Under the pieces are notes generated by a model. It saw nothing but the letters and a program-made list of their open reading frames with translations, searched no databases and was not told the DNA's origin. 64,000 nt of DNA from contig JASANG010000997.1 of assembly GCA_030248215.1 (NCBI GenBank), positions 62,001-126,000 of the forward strand, in the 5' to 3' direction. Of the stretch, positions 32,765 to 47,700 are shown in pieces. The number at the start of each line of letters is the position of its first letter. Position 1 is the stretch's first letter. The position numbers and the translations under genes are program-made. The DNA comes from Enoplolaimus lenunculus (lineage: Eukaryota > Nematoda > Enoplea > Enoplida > Thoracostomopsidae).

Positions 32765-35700
32765 CTGAAAGCAAAAACAAATCTAAGTTGGGTACTCGTT
32801 TACTTTTCGCCGCAATCAGTTCCCCTCCACATAACGACTTAATAAAATGTGCTGAAATCATATTTTTCAATTTTCAGGGTCGGGAAGTTCATCTGTGGGA
32901 CTGCAATAGAGTAAGCTTAAGCTTTAGACTAATTTTTTGCTTGGCTTACGCTTAAGATTAGAAATATATATGCTTATAATACTGTTCCGCCCCTGTTGTT
33001 TACATTAGTCAGGCTTATTAATAGACAAAATTAACATTAATGTTTGTTGGAAACATTTGCGTTCTATCAAATTTAACACCAGTATGAGAAAAAGTCAATT
33101 GACATATATCTTGTCGAGATAATACGCTATTGCGGAGATTTGTGGCGAAAATTGTGATACGTCACAACTGGCAGTGTTTTAAGAAATCTAAACAAATTTT
33201 AATTCAGTATTTTGATATTTGTTACAGGGCAGACACCTTTCTCTGACCTGGCATATGCCGCTGCTTTAGACTTTCTTTAAAAACTTTAAGTTTAACCTGT
33301 TCAACGTTGTAATCAGTGCTGAATTGATCGACCACGCGTCCAATGACTTTTTTCACAGCTGAAGATTCGGCGAAAAATCTAAAAAAACCAATTTTTTGAA
33401 TCATTTTGTGTTTGTTTTGTGTAGAAAAATTCAAATTTCGTTGTTGAAAACACGAGTAAAACCCTATTCACACGTGCAAATTTTTTCTGCGAGAGCTTAA
33501 GAGCTTGCAACTGCAATTTGCATGCAGAACTTGAATTTTTCTATCAGCCATTGAGAAAACAGCTGCAATAAATTCAGTGAACTTGCATGGTTATTCTACA
33601 AATGTCAACTGAATTCTTAGCAGTGATTTTTAATGAATTATTTGCAACTGCCAGGTTTTCGAACGGGATTTTGGACAAAGTTTGAAAGCGCAAATTGCAG
33701 CTGCAAATTCTCACAGCAAAAACTTGCACGTGTGAATAGGGCTTTACAAATAACTGGAATATGCGAGCATCACTATTCTCTAACAAAATACAAGAATTAA
33801 ATGCGGTGAAAATTGCCAAATTTTACCCAGCACGAAAGATTAAAAATACCGTTTAAGTGCTGGTGGGTGGTCCCACACTTCTTGTCAGAGAAGACAGACC
33901 GTAAACATATTTTCAATTGGGTATCACTCAATTTCTTCGCCTCAGAACTCGATGTCTCTTACAGATTTTGAAGGGGACCGGCTCCCTAGGACACGCTCCT
34001 CATGGTCCCACCCATGTGTTTACGTGTGTTTAACAAATGACCAATCGGATTCATTTTTTATTGACAGTGTTCGGATCCGGAATGAAATTTTATATTTGAT
34101 GGCGGTCAAAAATTGACAAAAAGTTTCCAACGTCACAATTATATTGCTACAGATTTCGACAATTCTCTAAATAAAATGGGGTGCGAAATTTTGGTAACCC
34201 AGGCCGGAACCAAAACCCACTGTTACATAAAGGTTTGTAGCCAGCTCAACATTTAACCGGGTGCAATAACTTTTTTCCGTAGGGTATCGAAGATTTCACA
34301 TGACTTACAAGCAAGACTGAAAACTTTCACACTTGGGGGGGCAAACTTGTTTATACGAGGGCTGAACCCCCTGATATGCTCATATTACATTTGTAACGTT
34401 TTCGACTTACCGTTTCTCGACTGCGTCCCAGTTACTTCGCATAAAGTTCCACACTCGTTGAGACCCAGCGGCTTGGATGGCAATCGCCCGGAATACCAAT
34501 ATTCCTTCGTTGGTTCGAAGTTTGCTTTGATCCAGAGTGTACGACAAAAGCCTAAAAGTGCAAACAGATCATGTAAAACCACTTAACGTCGTTAAAATTG
34601 TTTAAGCTTTAACCCTTTCTCACATGAATATTCACTAAGAGTAATTTCAAGCATGGATATAAATCGCAGCCTTACGAATGGAAAGCACTTTAACCATCAC
34701 CATTTAGCTATAGGAGCTTAACGCTCAAGGCCGATGGGCTCTCATATCTTGTGGCGATTTCACCTACGCGTAGTATTGTTAAGTACCGCGCATATGTTAC
34801 TTTTCTTTAAATTGCCAGGGGGTGCACATTCCTTATCTTCGACGTTATGCGTATTAATAATTGTTAAACACTGTGCATTGTGTATTAATTTCGCGAAAAC
34901 GCTTTTCATATATCAAATTTTTAATAAATAATAAATGATTTTAACCATGATAATTGCAAATTACCTCGATATCAGCCATTGTTCTTTGGAACACGTCAAC
35001 GCACCCAGGTATCGATTCTTTTCAACTTGGATAACTTCTTGTTGGACGCGTTTCCACATAAACTCAAACACTTCGTCGCCACCGTTTTTGACCGCTTGAC
35101 AGTAAGAAATGCCTCGTAAACTGGCGATTGTTCTGAAACAGTTAATTTTCAAACAATTAATTTTCAAACAATTAATTTTCAAATAATTGATTTTCAAACA
35201 ATTATTTTTTTCAAACAATTAATTTTCAAATAATTGATTTTCAAACAATTAATTTTCAAACAATTAATTTTCAAACAATTAATTTTCAAATAATTGATTT
35301 TCAAACAATTATTTTTCAAACAATTAATTTTTAAACAATTAATTTTCAATTTTAGACTGTCCTTTTTGTTAATCAAAGGACTAAAAGAGACTCTTTATTA
35401 ATGAATGGACGTTTATGAAAAACGCAACGCGCGGTGATATATTTTGTGTCGATGATTTGATTCGGAGAGTTGCATACTAATGACTAATCTGCTCACTTGT
35501 CTCTGTCACATTGAGTTGCATTTTCGTTGCAAGTTGCACGCCATTCGGCAAAACTTTGCGACGCGTTTGACAAACAATCAGGAACATCATTAAAGCAAGC
35601 GCGATGTGTAATCATTCGATGTAAACGCCTGTAACAGAAATGTCTGATTTAAACGACTCGAGTAGTTTTGCAATTCAACTTCAAATTGAAAAATGGAATT

Positions 35701-38700
35701 TGGCGTTTACGATGAATTTGAAAATTATTTAAAGGAAACTACGGGTACTAAAGCCAGAAACAGTATAATTTTACATATAGTTGTATGAAAATACCGTTAT
35801 ATATATTTATATATATATATTCATATATATATATGCTCGTTTTCGTAATTTGGATTGCTGGATAGTGGATACACTGGACTTGTTTTAAGTCGTCACCTGT
35901 GAACTATAAAATATCTGTAAACTCAAAAAGCAGAAAAATTATATATATTTCAAAACCCAAAACTAAATTTGAATACACCAAACTTGAAAAACCTCTAACA
36001 GTAAACTGTATAGATTTAGGATTGATTAATCTAAAACAATGCAAATACACAAAAATGACAAAAAAACTATGTGTTTTTTAGAAAAAACTAATTTGCATAA
36101 AAAATTAGAGGATTTTTAGAAAACGAATCAACCTACGAAAAATTGCAAAAAAATTTCAATAGTTTTTACAGATACTCTAAATTCGTGAAACACATCTGAA
36201 TTTTATGTACAAAAGCAAGTTTGAGATTAATTATTTAAGCCCTAATCACACGTGCAAGTGTTTGCTGCGAGAAGTTGCAGCCGCAAATTGCATGCAGAAC
36301 TTGAATTTTTTCATCAGCCAATGAAAAAGCGACTGCAATAAATTCAATGAACTTGCATGGTTATTCACACATGAGAACTAAATTTCTAGCTATGATTTTT
36401 AATGAATCGAGTGCAACTGCAAGTTTTTCGAACGGGATTTTGGACAAAACTTGCAAGTGCAAGTTGCAGCTGCAAGTTCTCGCAGCAAAAACTTGCATGT
36501 GTAAAATTTAAGATTGCAGACGTGTGAATAAGGCTTACGATTGCCGAATAAAAATACTTACATATCTAAAACACTGTCACTGTCCAATCCTTTTCCTTCC
36601 CATGAAAATTGATCGTACGCTTCACCGTACAGTTTTGTCAAAAACGCCTAAAATAGAAAAAAACAAACTAAATAATTTTATATCCTGACGACAGTTAATT
36701 TCATTTATTTCAATTACGGTAGAAACTTTGCTATTTTTCCAGTAATTTCTATTGCAAATTAATTCAAAAAAGTTTTAGAACCAAGGGTTAAAAGTCATAT
36801 CGAGTCTATACTTCAGGCGAGGTACGTATATTTTAACATCTTTGAATTTTCAAAATTGCTAGTAATTTGAGAAAATATTAAATTAAGTAATTGAAAAAGA
36901 AACAGAAAACAAATTACCTTGAAAACTCCGTACTCAGCGCGATTGATAAATAACGTTTGAATATGATCGAGTTCATTGACAACACTCTGCCATGCAATTA
37001 CGTTACGTTCTTGTGCAGGAAGATAACTGCTCAGCCGGATCGGAATTGTGTAATTCAGTAGTCCAATTCTAAAATTCAAAAATGAATTTTTAATTTCAAA
37101 ATTCAAATACAAATTGTAAAATTTAATTTACTTTTTAAAATTAATTTTTAACGGCAAAACCAGTTTTCAACTGTAAAATATATCAACATTTGTTCTAAAT
37201 CGATTTCAAATTCCAAAACTCAAATTCCATTTATAAAATGCAAATTTCACTTTTTTAAAATCAACTTCAAATGTTAAAATAAATTTTCAATCTAAAATAC
37301 AATCTCCAATAGTAAACTTCAATTTGTAGAATTGTACTGTACAATATTTACTTCTAAATTTCATTCTCTTATTTTAAAATTAATTTAAAATTTGAAAAAT
37401 AATTTTCGATCTCTAAAATCAATTTTTAAAATTAAACAAGACATTGCAGCTTGGCTATAAGTGAACTACTACTTACCGTGCCAACTCATAAGCATCAAAC
37501 AATAACATTGCTCTTGAGCGAACGTCAAATGCCTGAAGGTAAAAATTTTGGATTGCATTCAACCCGAAGCCAGAAAACGTTTTTGGGGACAAACATCCAC
37601 TAGATATTTTTGTACAGCGGCTTAGGGGCCCAACGTTTTTCTGTGAGACTACAATAGAGTAAGCTTAAGCTTTAGACTATTTTTTGCTTGGCTTAGGCTT
37701 TAGGCTTGATGCTTAGGCTTAGGAATATGCTCATTCTTACGCTTAGGCTTATGCTTAGGCTTAGACTTAGGAATATGCTTACAATACTGTTCGTTTATAA
37801 AACGTTAACGCCGCCTGCCCTTTCTAAAACCATGGCTATGCCCACGAGTTGCGCTCTATGTTTGCGTGCCGCAGGTCACCGCCCGCTACCGCCCGCCAGG
37901 GTGTTGTGCCGTTCAAATATAAGTTAATGTTTAGATGCGACGCGCGGCGGGGTAACGCAAGTATAACTCAACACTTAAAATACCAGTGTTGCGTCCCCTG
38001 TGACGTTTTGTCGCGAATTAATAAGTGTCGCAATTAAACAGGAGGGGGCGAAGCGTCACGTTCCTCCGGATGCCTTTACGTCCGAAGTCGCAAATCGTTT
38101 TGGCAGCATTAACACAATTTTCTGATCCAAAATTTTTCTAGACTCCAAAATCACCTTGGATTTCCTGTATAAATTTGAGGGTTCGAAGCTGAACCCGAAC
38201 TGAAGTGTAAGTCGCATCATCACAGCGTCAAAATTTAGGCACAGGCCGAGACCACGCGACATCACTGCAGACCCACAGTCAGCGCATTTTGCTATGGGTT
38301 CAAAAGTTTTCAGGAGGCGCATACAAGGGTTTCCAATGAGTTACAAACAAGGTTAAATATTTTCTAGCGCGGGCAAAATAGTTCCGAGGGGGCAGAGCCG
38401 TCCCGTTTTGGCCCAACCTTGGCTACTGGCCTGCGCCATTGCCAATCTGAGCGTGCACTAACCTTATGATCCGTATTGATAGCGTCAATTAACAAGTTCC
38501 AATTGCGTTCATCGTAGTTGACTTTGTAAAATCCGCGCATTTCAGGATTTAGAAGCAGCCATTGTTGGTTTGCATCATTTGTGCGAATTGTAATTCTTCT
38601 TAGAGCTAAAAATAAAACACAAATTTGACAGAGTCAAAAATCATCTAACACAGAAACGATAGCAATATATTGTAGGATGTAGTGTTTCGACTAGTTGTGC

Positions 38701-38736
38701 TAGTTGATATGCATATGGCTGGCTTTAGGAATTCCT

Positions 38737-38778
<42 letters not shown>

Positions 38779-41700
38779 ATTTAGTGAGGCCCTCGGACTG
38801 GTACCAGCGCGGCTAAACGGCTGAAGTTTCACTTAAAATTGTCAATATTACTGGGTTTTGGTATTTTGCCTGGTTATGTGATGTTATTGGGTTCGTTGTT
38901 TATAATGAATAATTAGACTGTTATGTTAAAGACCGTTGTTTAGTTAACTACCATTATTTTAGGTCTTCAGTTGGGTAATAAATAAATTATGTTGAAAATC
39001 TGGTGGCCTACGAAAATAAGTGGCAGCCTAATAATACATTTAGTATCGCTAATCGCACAATATAATAGTGAAAAAAGCTCGCGAACGAAGAAACCGAGAA
39101 GCCAAACGCAATTTTAGTGCTAAATCTTTATACAAAATTGGTTTTGATCCCAGTTGCGGTGCATTATCTTTAACCCTTTCTCACATAAATATTTTCTATT
39201 TCCCCCGAGACCTACTTTTATGCTAGGATTCGAACTCCGGTGACTGGAGTGGGAGGCGTATACCATCACCACTCAGCTATAGGAGCTTGACGCTCGAGCC
39301 CGAGGGGGCTATCACGTCTTGTGGTGATTTAGTACTATGTATACGTGTTGCAATTGTTAAACACGGTGCGATATATACTATTTAACGTGTATACACTGCG
39401 CTTAGTTGCCTACAGGCAACTCAATGTGAGAAGGGGTTAATGTTCCCATAAATACTGTACTACAGGTAATGAATGCATAACCTAATTTTGAGGTAATAAC
39501 ATTTGAGCCAAACCAGGCAATTATATGCATTATGTTGATATTAATCTCTGTAACAGCAATCACAGTCACTGTTCAGTGTGGTTAGTAAGCTTAGAAATTT
39601 CGCACATTTTTTGCATTTGATTCGTGGATAAAACCTTACGAGCAAAGCGAGCGACAAGCCAATCGGAAATTTGATTGCTGTAAAAGTAAACTATGGATCC
39701 GACCGCGATCAAACTTACCTATTTCGTCCGGTCTCAGCCAATCCAACGCGGATATTTGTTCGCCAGGCGTTCGCCACCAAATTGGAATGTGCCATTTGTA
39801 CCTGAAAATAAAAAAATACAGAAATTACCGCCAATATAAAGAACTGGGGGTGGAACAGTATTGGCTACGTAACCAATTTGTAGTTTTTCCTAAAGTGAAA
39901 ATATTTTGCTTACATTTAGCGTAAATGAAAGGCTTAGAAGCTTTTACGCTTAGGGATATGCTTATACTACTGTGACGACCCTCAGGTATGCATGTGTCAT
40001 TTGTGACGAAGTGGACTTATCCACTACGAGGGCACCACTACAAAAGCGTTGCTACGGGTCGTAATTAAGACTTACCCAAATCCATGATCATCATATCTGG
40101 TAATATTTTCGTCGTCCTGCGTCGTTGTATTAAGAACGTATCGAGACTGGGACATCGAGAATTCCATGATCGATCCTTGGCCACCGTACCTTCTGTTGAC
40201 ACTGACCACTGGATATCCCGATTGCAGTGACCATCGATTCATAAACGCTCGGACGTTCAACGGCTTGATGTCCCACGAATTTGTGGTCGATGTTGATTTG
40301 ACTGCCTGTAACAATTTCACATGTATTCATCAAGCAAAATAACTAATTGTGCTACGTCAGCACACCAAGAGGCTTATTCGGGTCCATGGCCGGAGGGGCA
40401 TTAGGAGGGAGAATCAGCCCCCTAGAAAAATTTTTGTTCCGTCCTAGGAAACTTTTATTTTCTATTGCAAGTCGTCAAAAATCCTTGTATGCCTCTCCGA
40501 GAAACTTTTCAATCCCCCCCCCGCGTAGAAAGGCGAGCTGGTTACGGTCCAGGGCTTAGACACGAGTGCACATGAGAGGGTTATACGCCACTTCAAAACT
40601 TTTAGACAGACAAGAAAGATGACTTTAAGATGCTTTAGAATAACCTGACGGATATTTTAAAGTGCAGACAAAATTCCCTAAGCTGCATAGGCTCGGTTGC
40701 AGTAAACTTTCAAACGGGGTCACCCTTCCGAATTGATTTCGGCAGGTCCTCTGCAGAACACTTGATTACATTGTGCAGCGTTCAGTGTAGCTATCATCAA
40801 TAGTATATGATTACACTATGACACGAGTATGTAACTCGATATATTCTGTGTAGAAAAGAATGTACCCGGCGCTTGTTGCGTTTTTGGACTGCTCCGCTCA
40901 TTTCTGGCATCACATTTCTCGCCTTCAGATTTTCTAAGTTCAACGTGTCAAGTGAATCCATTACTCAGTTTATAATTTTATTTTATACACTGCAAGCAAC
41001 ATCCAGTCCAACCAAATCATAAAAAGTTTCTTTTCAAAACGCAACGCCCGCTGGTACATTTTGAACCAATCATTTTGTCGTATTTAAATGCATACTCTGG
41101 TTCATAGAGTCATTATCGACTGTTGATAGGATCGATTGAGACGTTAACCAATAAACTTCGTTTATTCACTAATTTTCATTTATGACGACGGCTGCCTATT
41201 GGCTAAATTAAACCAATTTTAACCATTGAAAAGCTTTGGTTACCCAAGAAAATGCGTTCCACAAATCGTTGTGATCGGCGTTTTTGTACTGATTTTCGAG
41301 CAGATAATGCTGAAAATAGCGATTAAATAATTTGTTCCAAAAGCTGATTTGTAGCAATTTGTTTGAAATATTTTATTTTCGACGGCGTCCGGTAAATTCA
41401 GCTGGACAGCAACAAAGTGGGCTTAGGGATGCGGTATACTTTACTGTGCCGCACATCGCCGCACGCCGCTATGTAACACAAAGAGTGCATGATACCCTTT
41501 AACAAGAGTATGCAACTGGGTACATTCTATGTTAAAAAATGTACCCAGCGCGCGTTGCATTTTTGGCTTACCCCCCTATTTGGGGGGTCAAAATCTCCAT
41601 CGATGTTGAAATTCATGTGCTATTGCATATACTAAAATGTGGTCCGATTATATTTTCGGTGTTGGCTGGCGGATACATGTGTAATGAACGTAAAATTGAC

Positions 41701-44700
41701 CCCCCCTCAAAATGAGGGGGGTAGGCCAAAAACGCAACGCGTGCCGGGTGCATTCTTTAATACACAGAATGTACCCAGTTGCACACTCTTGTTAGAGTGA
41801 TCATCCGCTCTTGGTAACACCAAGGCTAAATCTATTTGGTTGCGTGCGACAATTTTTGATAACGAATTTTGTCGTGCCCCGCGCCGGCGTCCGAGAACAC
41901 ACAAGAAGTATATCGCAACCCTAAGGCCTAGGCCGGTATTTTTAAATAATTCTAGCACATATCACCAGTTAGTGATAGGTCTTGTAACTTTCAAACCAGC
42001 GCATGATGAGGTCCGAAATTGAGTACGATTTTCGCATTTGATTTGTCCTCCATCTGTACCAATTTTGAGATCCGCAATTGCATAGGTTCGTCAGTTTGAA
42101 AACCTATCGCTTACTAGGGATAGATGCATTTGCACGAGAAAACGCACCAAATACCTTCAGCTAACCAGTGATTGCGCACAGTGTAAAAAATGCTGAGTCA
42201 AATTGACTCTCTCGGAAATAGGCTTTTCCTGACTACACAAACTGAGTCAAACTCGACTCCGCCAGTGTCAAACGGCGCGACATAGTGAATCGAATTTGAC
42301 TCTGGTGGAGTCGAATTTGACTCAGATGTAGTCAGGAAAAGCCGATTTCCGAGAGAGTCAATTTGACTCACCTTTTTTACAGTGTACTTGTCAAACTGAC
42401 TGAAATGCTGTTACTAATTAATTTTTATCGAAGACACAAACGAATCGCAAAACCACAGTTGAAATTTCAAATTTCAAATTAAGTTTTAATTTTAAAATAA
42501 TTAATTGAAAATTTAAATGAATTTACATTAACGCCTCGTTTGAATGCTTTTTCACCAATGGTATAGTTGAGCATTCGTAAGATTGACGCGCCCTGAAATA
42601 TATATTATATATATGTATATATATATATGTATATATATGTATATATGTATATATATTTATCGTAAACTGATTAGATGTATTTTCAATAATTTGAGCCAAC
42701 TTTTACACTGGCTTTTTGTGGACATTTGGATCCGGTCATGAATTTTCAACCTCGCTTGTTAGTAATACACAAGAGTGGATGATTACAAGAGTGTGCAAAC
42801 TTGCCAGGTGGTGCATGATACAAAATGTACAAGCACTCGTTGTGGTTTTGACATACGTCCCTCACTTTGGGGGGTGGGGTCGATTTTAAATTCCTTACGC
42901 GTTAAACTTTGTTTATAGGCGGACCACTATTCAATGTATACAACACCATAGGAATTTGAGTCTATGAATATTTTGACCCCCCAAATCAGGCAGTAAGCCA
43001 AACTGCGTACTCTCGTTAAATAGTATCATGCACTCTTGGTGAAAGCCAACCCTTGAATATTACTCGTAAATTCTAACTCCTTGTCAAGGTGAGCTGGTTA
43101 CGGGTCTGCTATAAATTCAGTGTTTACATTGGGTAACTACTATTTCGCATTGAGGTTCGTCACTTGGACGGCAGTTACCATTCGATAAACCCCTGTGATG
43201 ATGTAAAAATTATTAAATTTGACATCAGCAATAGTCCGTTGACTTACTTTACTATAAGAAATTGAATCGAACATTTGATTCGCGTCTCCAATCGTCCGTA
43301 TGGGAACGACCAACGGATGGGTGGTCAGCAATTGATCCAGTTTCATTGCTTGATGAGCGGTTTCAATAAATTGTAAATCCTGAAAATAACAACAAAAATG
43401 TACAATAAACAACAGCAAAAAATATTCAAAAAAGAGACAACACTAAAACACACCAAAACCAAATTTCAACGGTGTAATCTGAAACATTGGCCCATGTAAA
43501 GATCACAGGCGGAGAGTTTTTCGGTGGGACTGCAATAGAGTAAGCTTAAGCTTTAGACTATTTTTTGCTTGGCTAAGGCTTAGGCTTAGGTTTAGGAATA
43601 TGCTCATTCTCACGCTTAGGCTTAGGCTTAGGTTTAGGAATATGCTCATTCTCACGCTTAGGCTTAGGCTTAGGCTTAGGTTTAGGAATATGCTCATTCT
43701 CACGCTTAGGCTTAGGCTTAGGCTTAGGTTTTGGAATATGCTCATTTTAACGCTTAGGCTTAGGCTTAGGCTTAGGAATATGCTCATTCTCACGCTTAGG
43801 CTTAGGCTTAGGCTTAGGTTTAGGAATATGCTCATTCTTACGCTTAGGCTTACGCTTAGGCTTAGGCTTGGGAATATGTTTATAATACTGTTTCGCCCCT
43901 GTTCTTTACATTGGTCACATTTAACGCGAACAATGCGTTCGTTTTTGCGGCTCTGTTCCATACCAGATACAGTTTATAATTTTTAACTTAAATTTTATAG
44001 CAAAAGAATCGTTTGGCCCAGGTCAGCTTAGAAGGCTTATATTGAAATTCTCTCTTCCAAAATATAGTGAGAGATGCATAGGCTTAGCCAAAAATATTCC
44101 AAAGAGGGTTACGTTGCTTGAAAAAATATCAAAATTAAGTTCTTCTGTTACCAATTGAAAAATTTCCTAAAAACCGCTGGACAAAAAACCACAAATTCGA
44201 TATTTAAATTCAAAATCACTGCAACAATACCATTCTTAGCTTGCCGTCTTCAATATAGTCAGCTCCGATCATTTCCATGTACGTCGCAAAACCTTCGTTC
44301 AGCCATAAGTCGTCCCACCATTTCATCGTTACCAGGTTACCGAACCACTATAAACATTCAAATATTTTAAAATAATTTAAATTTAAAATCGACCCTAATT
44401 GCAATTACACAATACAATTAATCTGCGCAGGTACGGAATCTGGACATCCCTAGGAATTAAGCGAAAAGTGGCCTATCTAACTTTAGTCAATTGACCAAAA
44501 AAACTCGTTTATTTTAAGGTAAGATGTAAAAGCCAAGACACAATAACCTAATTATTGGCACATTTGGACGGACCGGTTACCCAATGGGGCTGCTAACTGA
44601 TGTGCACGCAGACCTGTACCCAGTTCAGCATGTTGGGGTGGGGGCAAAACCTTTTTTGGAAAAGTTGCTTAAGGAGTTGACACGTCCTACAAATCGTGTT

Positions 44701-47700
44701 CAATCTTTTCAAGGAGTGGGGCAAAAATTTCCCAGGCAGGACTGAGCGTCCTTGGCTTCCGTATGTCCACATAGCCTCATGGTGTCCCACATTCCTACTA
44801 CAATTCTTACTTCGGCCCCCTCAATCAGACCCACAACACGAATCCATTTCATAAAAGGCCAAAGACAGTTTTAAAGGGGGCGATGAATATTTTCCATACA
44901 TGGAATACTTCTTATAATTTGTCGAAAAACTTTCTGCCGGGGGGACACGGTGGTAGATAAAAGCAACGCCTTGTTTCCGCCCCCCACGGACGAAGCCGAG
45001 AATAAACTGGAGAAACGAGAAAGAAATACCGACAAAACACTAACCTGGTGTGATATTTCGTGAGCAACAACAACTGCAGTGAACTGTTTCTGACTTAAAT
45101 GATTAAGTTCAGGATCGTACACCAATATTCGTTCGCGGTACGTAATTAATCCCCAGTTTTCCATTGCGCCAGCGGAAAAATCAGAAAGAGCCACTTGATC
45201 TGAAACAATCAAAACATTTATTGTTTTACAATGCCGAAACATTAAATTACCCACATCAATCAACTCCCACAATCGGGCTGGTAGACAAAGTTAAACCAGG
45301 GACGCTCAACCGTTATCCCCTGGAAATGTTTCGACCTCGATTGTAAGTCTTCTGACAACCTTGTATGTTCCTGGTAAATATTTCATAGACAAGACGAGGT
45401 GGCCACTGGCCTGCCAACAGTCCAGCTTAATTGAAAACGATTCTTTGGATCAATGAATCCACGCCTTGCAACGAGGATTCGCTTCATGTCTGTTACCTGC
45501 AAACGCCGAAACAACGTTGAAATTAGTCTTAAACGTTTGTGAAGCAAAGTCATATAAGCATTCATCTTGCAATAGTTTGAACCCGGAAAAATTTTGCAAA
45601 TTTCCGTGCAGTGGCGTACTGGATAACGAGAAAATTTGAATAAAACGCGACAACGAATATTTTTCGTATCCGGATATACGGGAATTGTTGTAGGATATTT
45701 TTTCCGGATATTCGGATATTTAAATTGAAATTTGTTTATTTTGGATATTTGAAAGTAAAATTTGTGTTTTTCACGTTTCCGGTGCAAAATTTGGGTTTGC
45801 AGCCCGTCTGTAGGGATCGAATACTCAAATGTTAGTTGGCGGAGACAACCGTAATCCAAATCAGTGAACAGCGATCGAAAAGCCAGACGCATTTTTGATA
45901 CAAATTCCAGCAGAAAAGTTTAGTTTGAAACAAGTCTGTTTTGTAAAACATAGCATTACAATGCCGCGTGTACCTGGCGGTATAAACCAAGGAACACAAC
46001 AGATATACAACGGCCAATTTACCTAATTTTGGAAGCGGAAACGTAATATTGAAATAATTTTCAAAAAATTCCAACACTTTTGGACCAGCTTCAGCTGAAT
46101 AATTGAGGTATTTGACCATTTCAGGACGACTCCACGCGCGGAACTGAAATATGAAGCGATTTTTTATTAAACCAAACCTTAAACCATCATTTACTACTCT
46201 AAAGACTGCATTCATAACCCGAACATTGCAAGTTGCACTTTTACAATATTGCATTTGCAGTCCTGCAATTTCTAGATCGATATAAACTGTTGCACTGTGC
46301 GGACTCACCAGAAAGCAGACGCGTACAAAATTGCGTTACCCACGACCCACGTTACCCCCCCCCCCCCCCCCGCACACTTGTTTTTTATTTTGTGTCCCGA
46401 GAAAAGTTTGCCTAATTTTCCAGTGAACTGGCCATACATGATCGCATGTCCTTGATTTTCGTCACAATAAACTCTACTAGTAAGCGACCGACATTGCGCT
46501 ACCGGAAGCGAAAAATACCGACGCTGAAGTTTTACTGACACCGGAACTAAAATTGGCGTTGGCACAACATTACACTGTTAGAGCAATATTCTAGGATGAA
46601 TTTTAAAACATTTATCGCAGTATTGTCAAAAGTTGGTCTTTGAGCTTTTTCTTAAACAAATTTTCGCAATTCAAACTTCAAAAGTGGCTTGAAAGTTACA
46701 AACAACTGACTTAAACAACACAACTTTTACAAAAAGGCGAAACGTCACAACCGAAATTGCCGAAACGCTTTGAAAAAAAATTCTACCGGAGACAGAAGTC
46801 GATTTTCTGAATGAGTCATTTTCCGGTTAGTACCCTGATGATACCTATTGCAAAACAATCCATTATTCTATAAGTAAATGTAAAACAAATGTAAAAAAGA
46901 CTTAATATTTCTCGTTTATTATCCAAAATTAAGAAGGCTAAAAACAAACAAATTTTTACCCGCACTTTGAAATTGTTTACTAGCGTCAACTCGTCGGGTA
47001 ACGCGGAATTCTGGTTCAGTTTGGCAACAATAAATTGTTACGGTACAGTTGGATTTCTGATGGAAGAACGAAAATTAGTCAATTGAGGCAATTGCAACTG
47101 CAGATGAACTCACTTTGACTTTACCGTCTCCAGTTTGACTTTCAATCGACTCAAACGGAGCAACAACAAACGCCAACAAATAAGAAGACATTTTTGGTGA
47201 ACTTTTGAATGAAGTTTTTAGCCAATCATTGCTGAAAATATACTGTTATGTTATTGCGTAAATCAACGGTGCGGCCAGACCTTAAGGGGGGCACCACGGC
47301 CAAGACCCCTTTCAACACTGATTAAAATCAATATTAAATATCACAGACAGCTCTTTAGAACTTTCTGGACCTGCGACTGATTAAGAGTCATGTTTCAGTC
47401 GAAACTTGCGTGAATCTACGACAATTTGTCGTCCGACATTTGGTCACGTGACATCTGTCGACTGATAAGCCTAACCTATAAAATGCATTCTTGCCACGCG
47501 CCCCCGCTATGCGGTGCTGTTTACAAAATCTATCTTGGGGCATCCGGCGGCGAAGCGCAACCCTTACTCTATTTTTTGGACCGGATACTCTGGGCCATTC
47601 GATAGAGCCACGGTGCCTTTTGGATGAACGAGGCTGATGTCGTAAACTGCCCGAAACGCTGGTTCGTCAAAACAAGGCAACGCTTCACGAGCTGATCCGA

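Noticed and set aside
33222-33378. Aminopeptidase ending with the read-through frame after exon 20 ([10 protein letters not shown] to a stop)
   Set aside because: The family C-terminus is found in a separate exon at 32764..32615 with a matching phase and a good acceptor.
43503-43986. Long open frames on both strands (Leu-Ser and Leu-Arg repeats)
   Set aside because: They are produced by the TTAGGC array of a MITE lying in an intron.
46968-47061. A possible extra aminopeptidase exon (open frame with [15 protein letters not shown] between a CAG acceptor and GGGTAAAA donor)
   Set aside because: It would end in phase 1 and break the junction. Exon 5 (KVK, phase 0) joins exon 6 (FRAWSRPE, phase 0) directly and matches the family without it.
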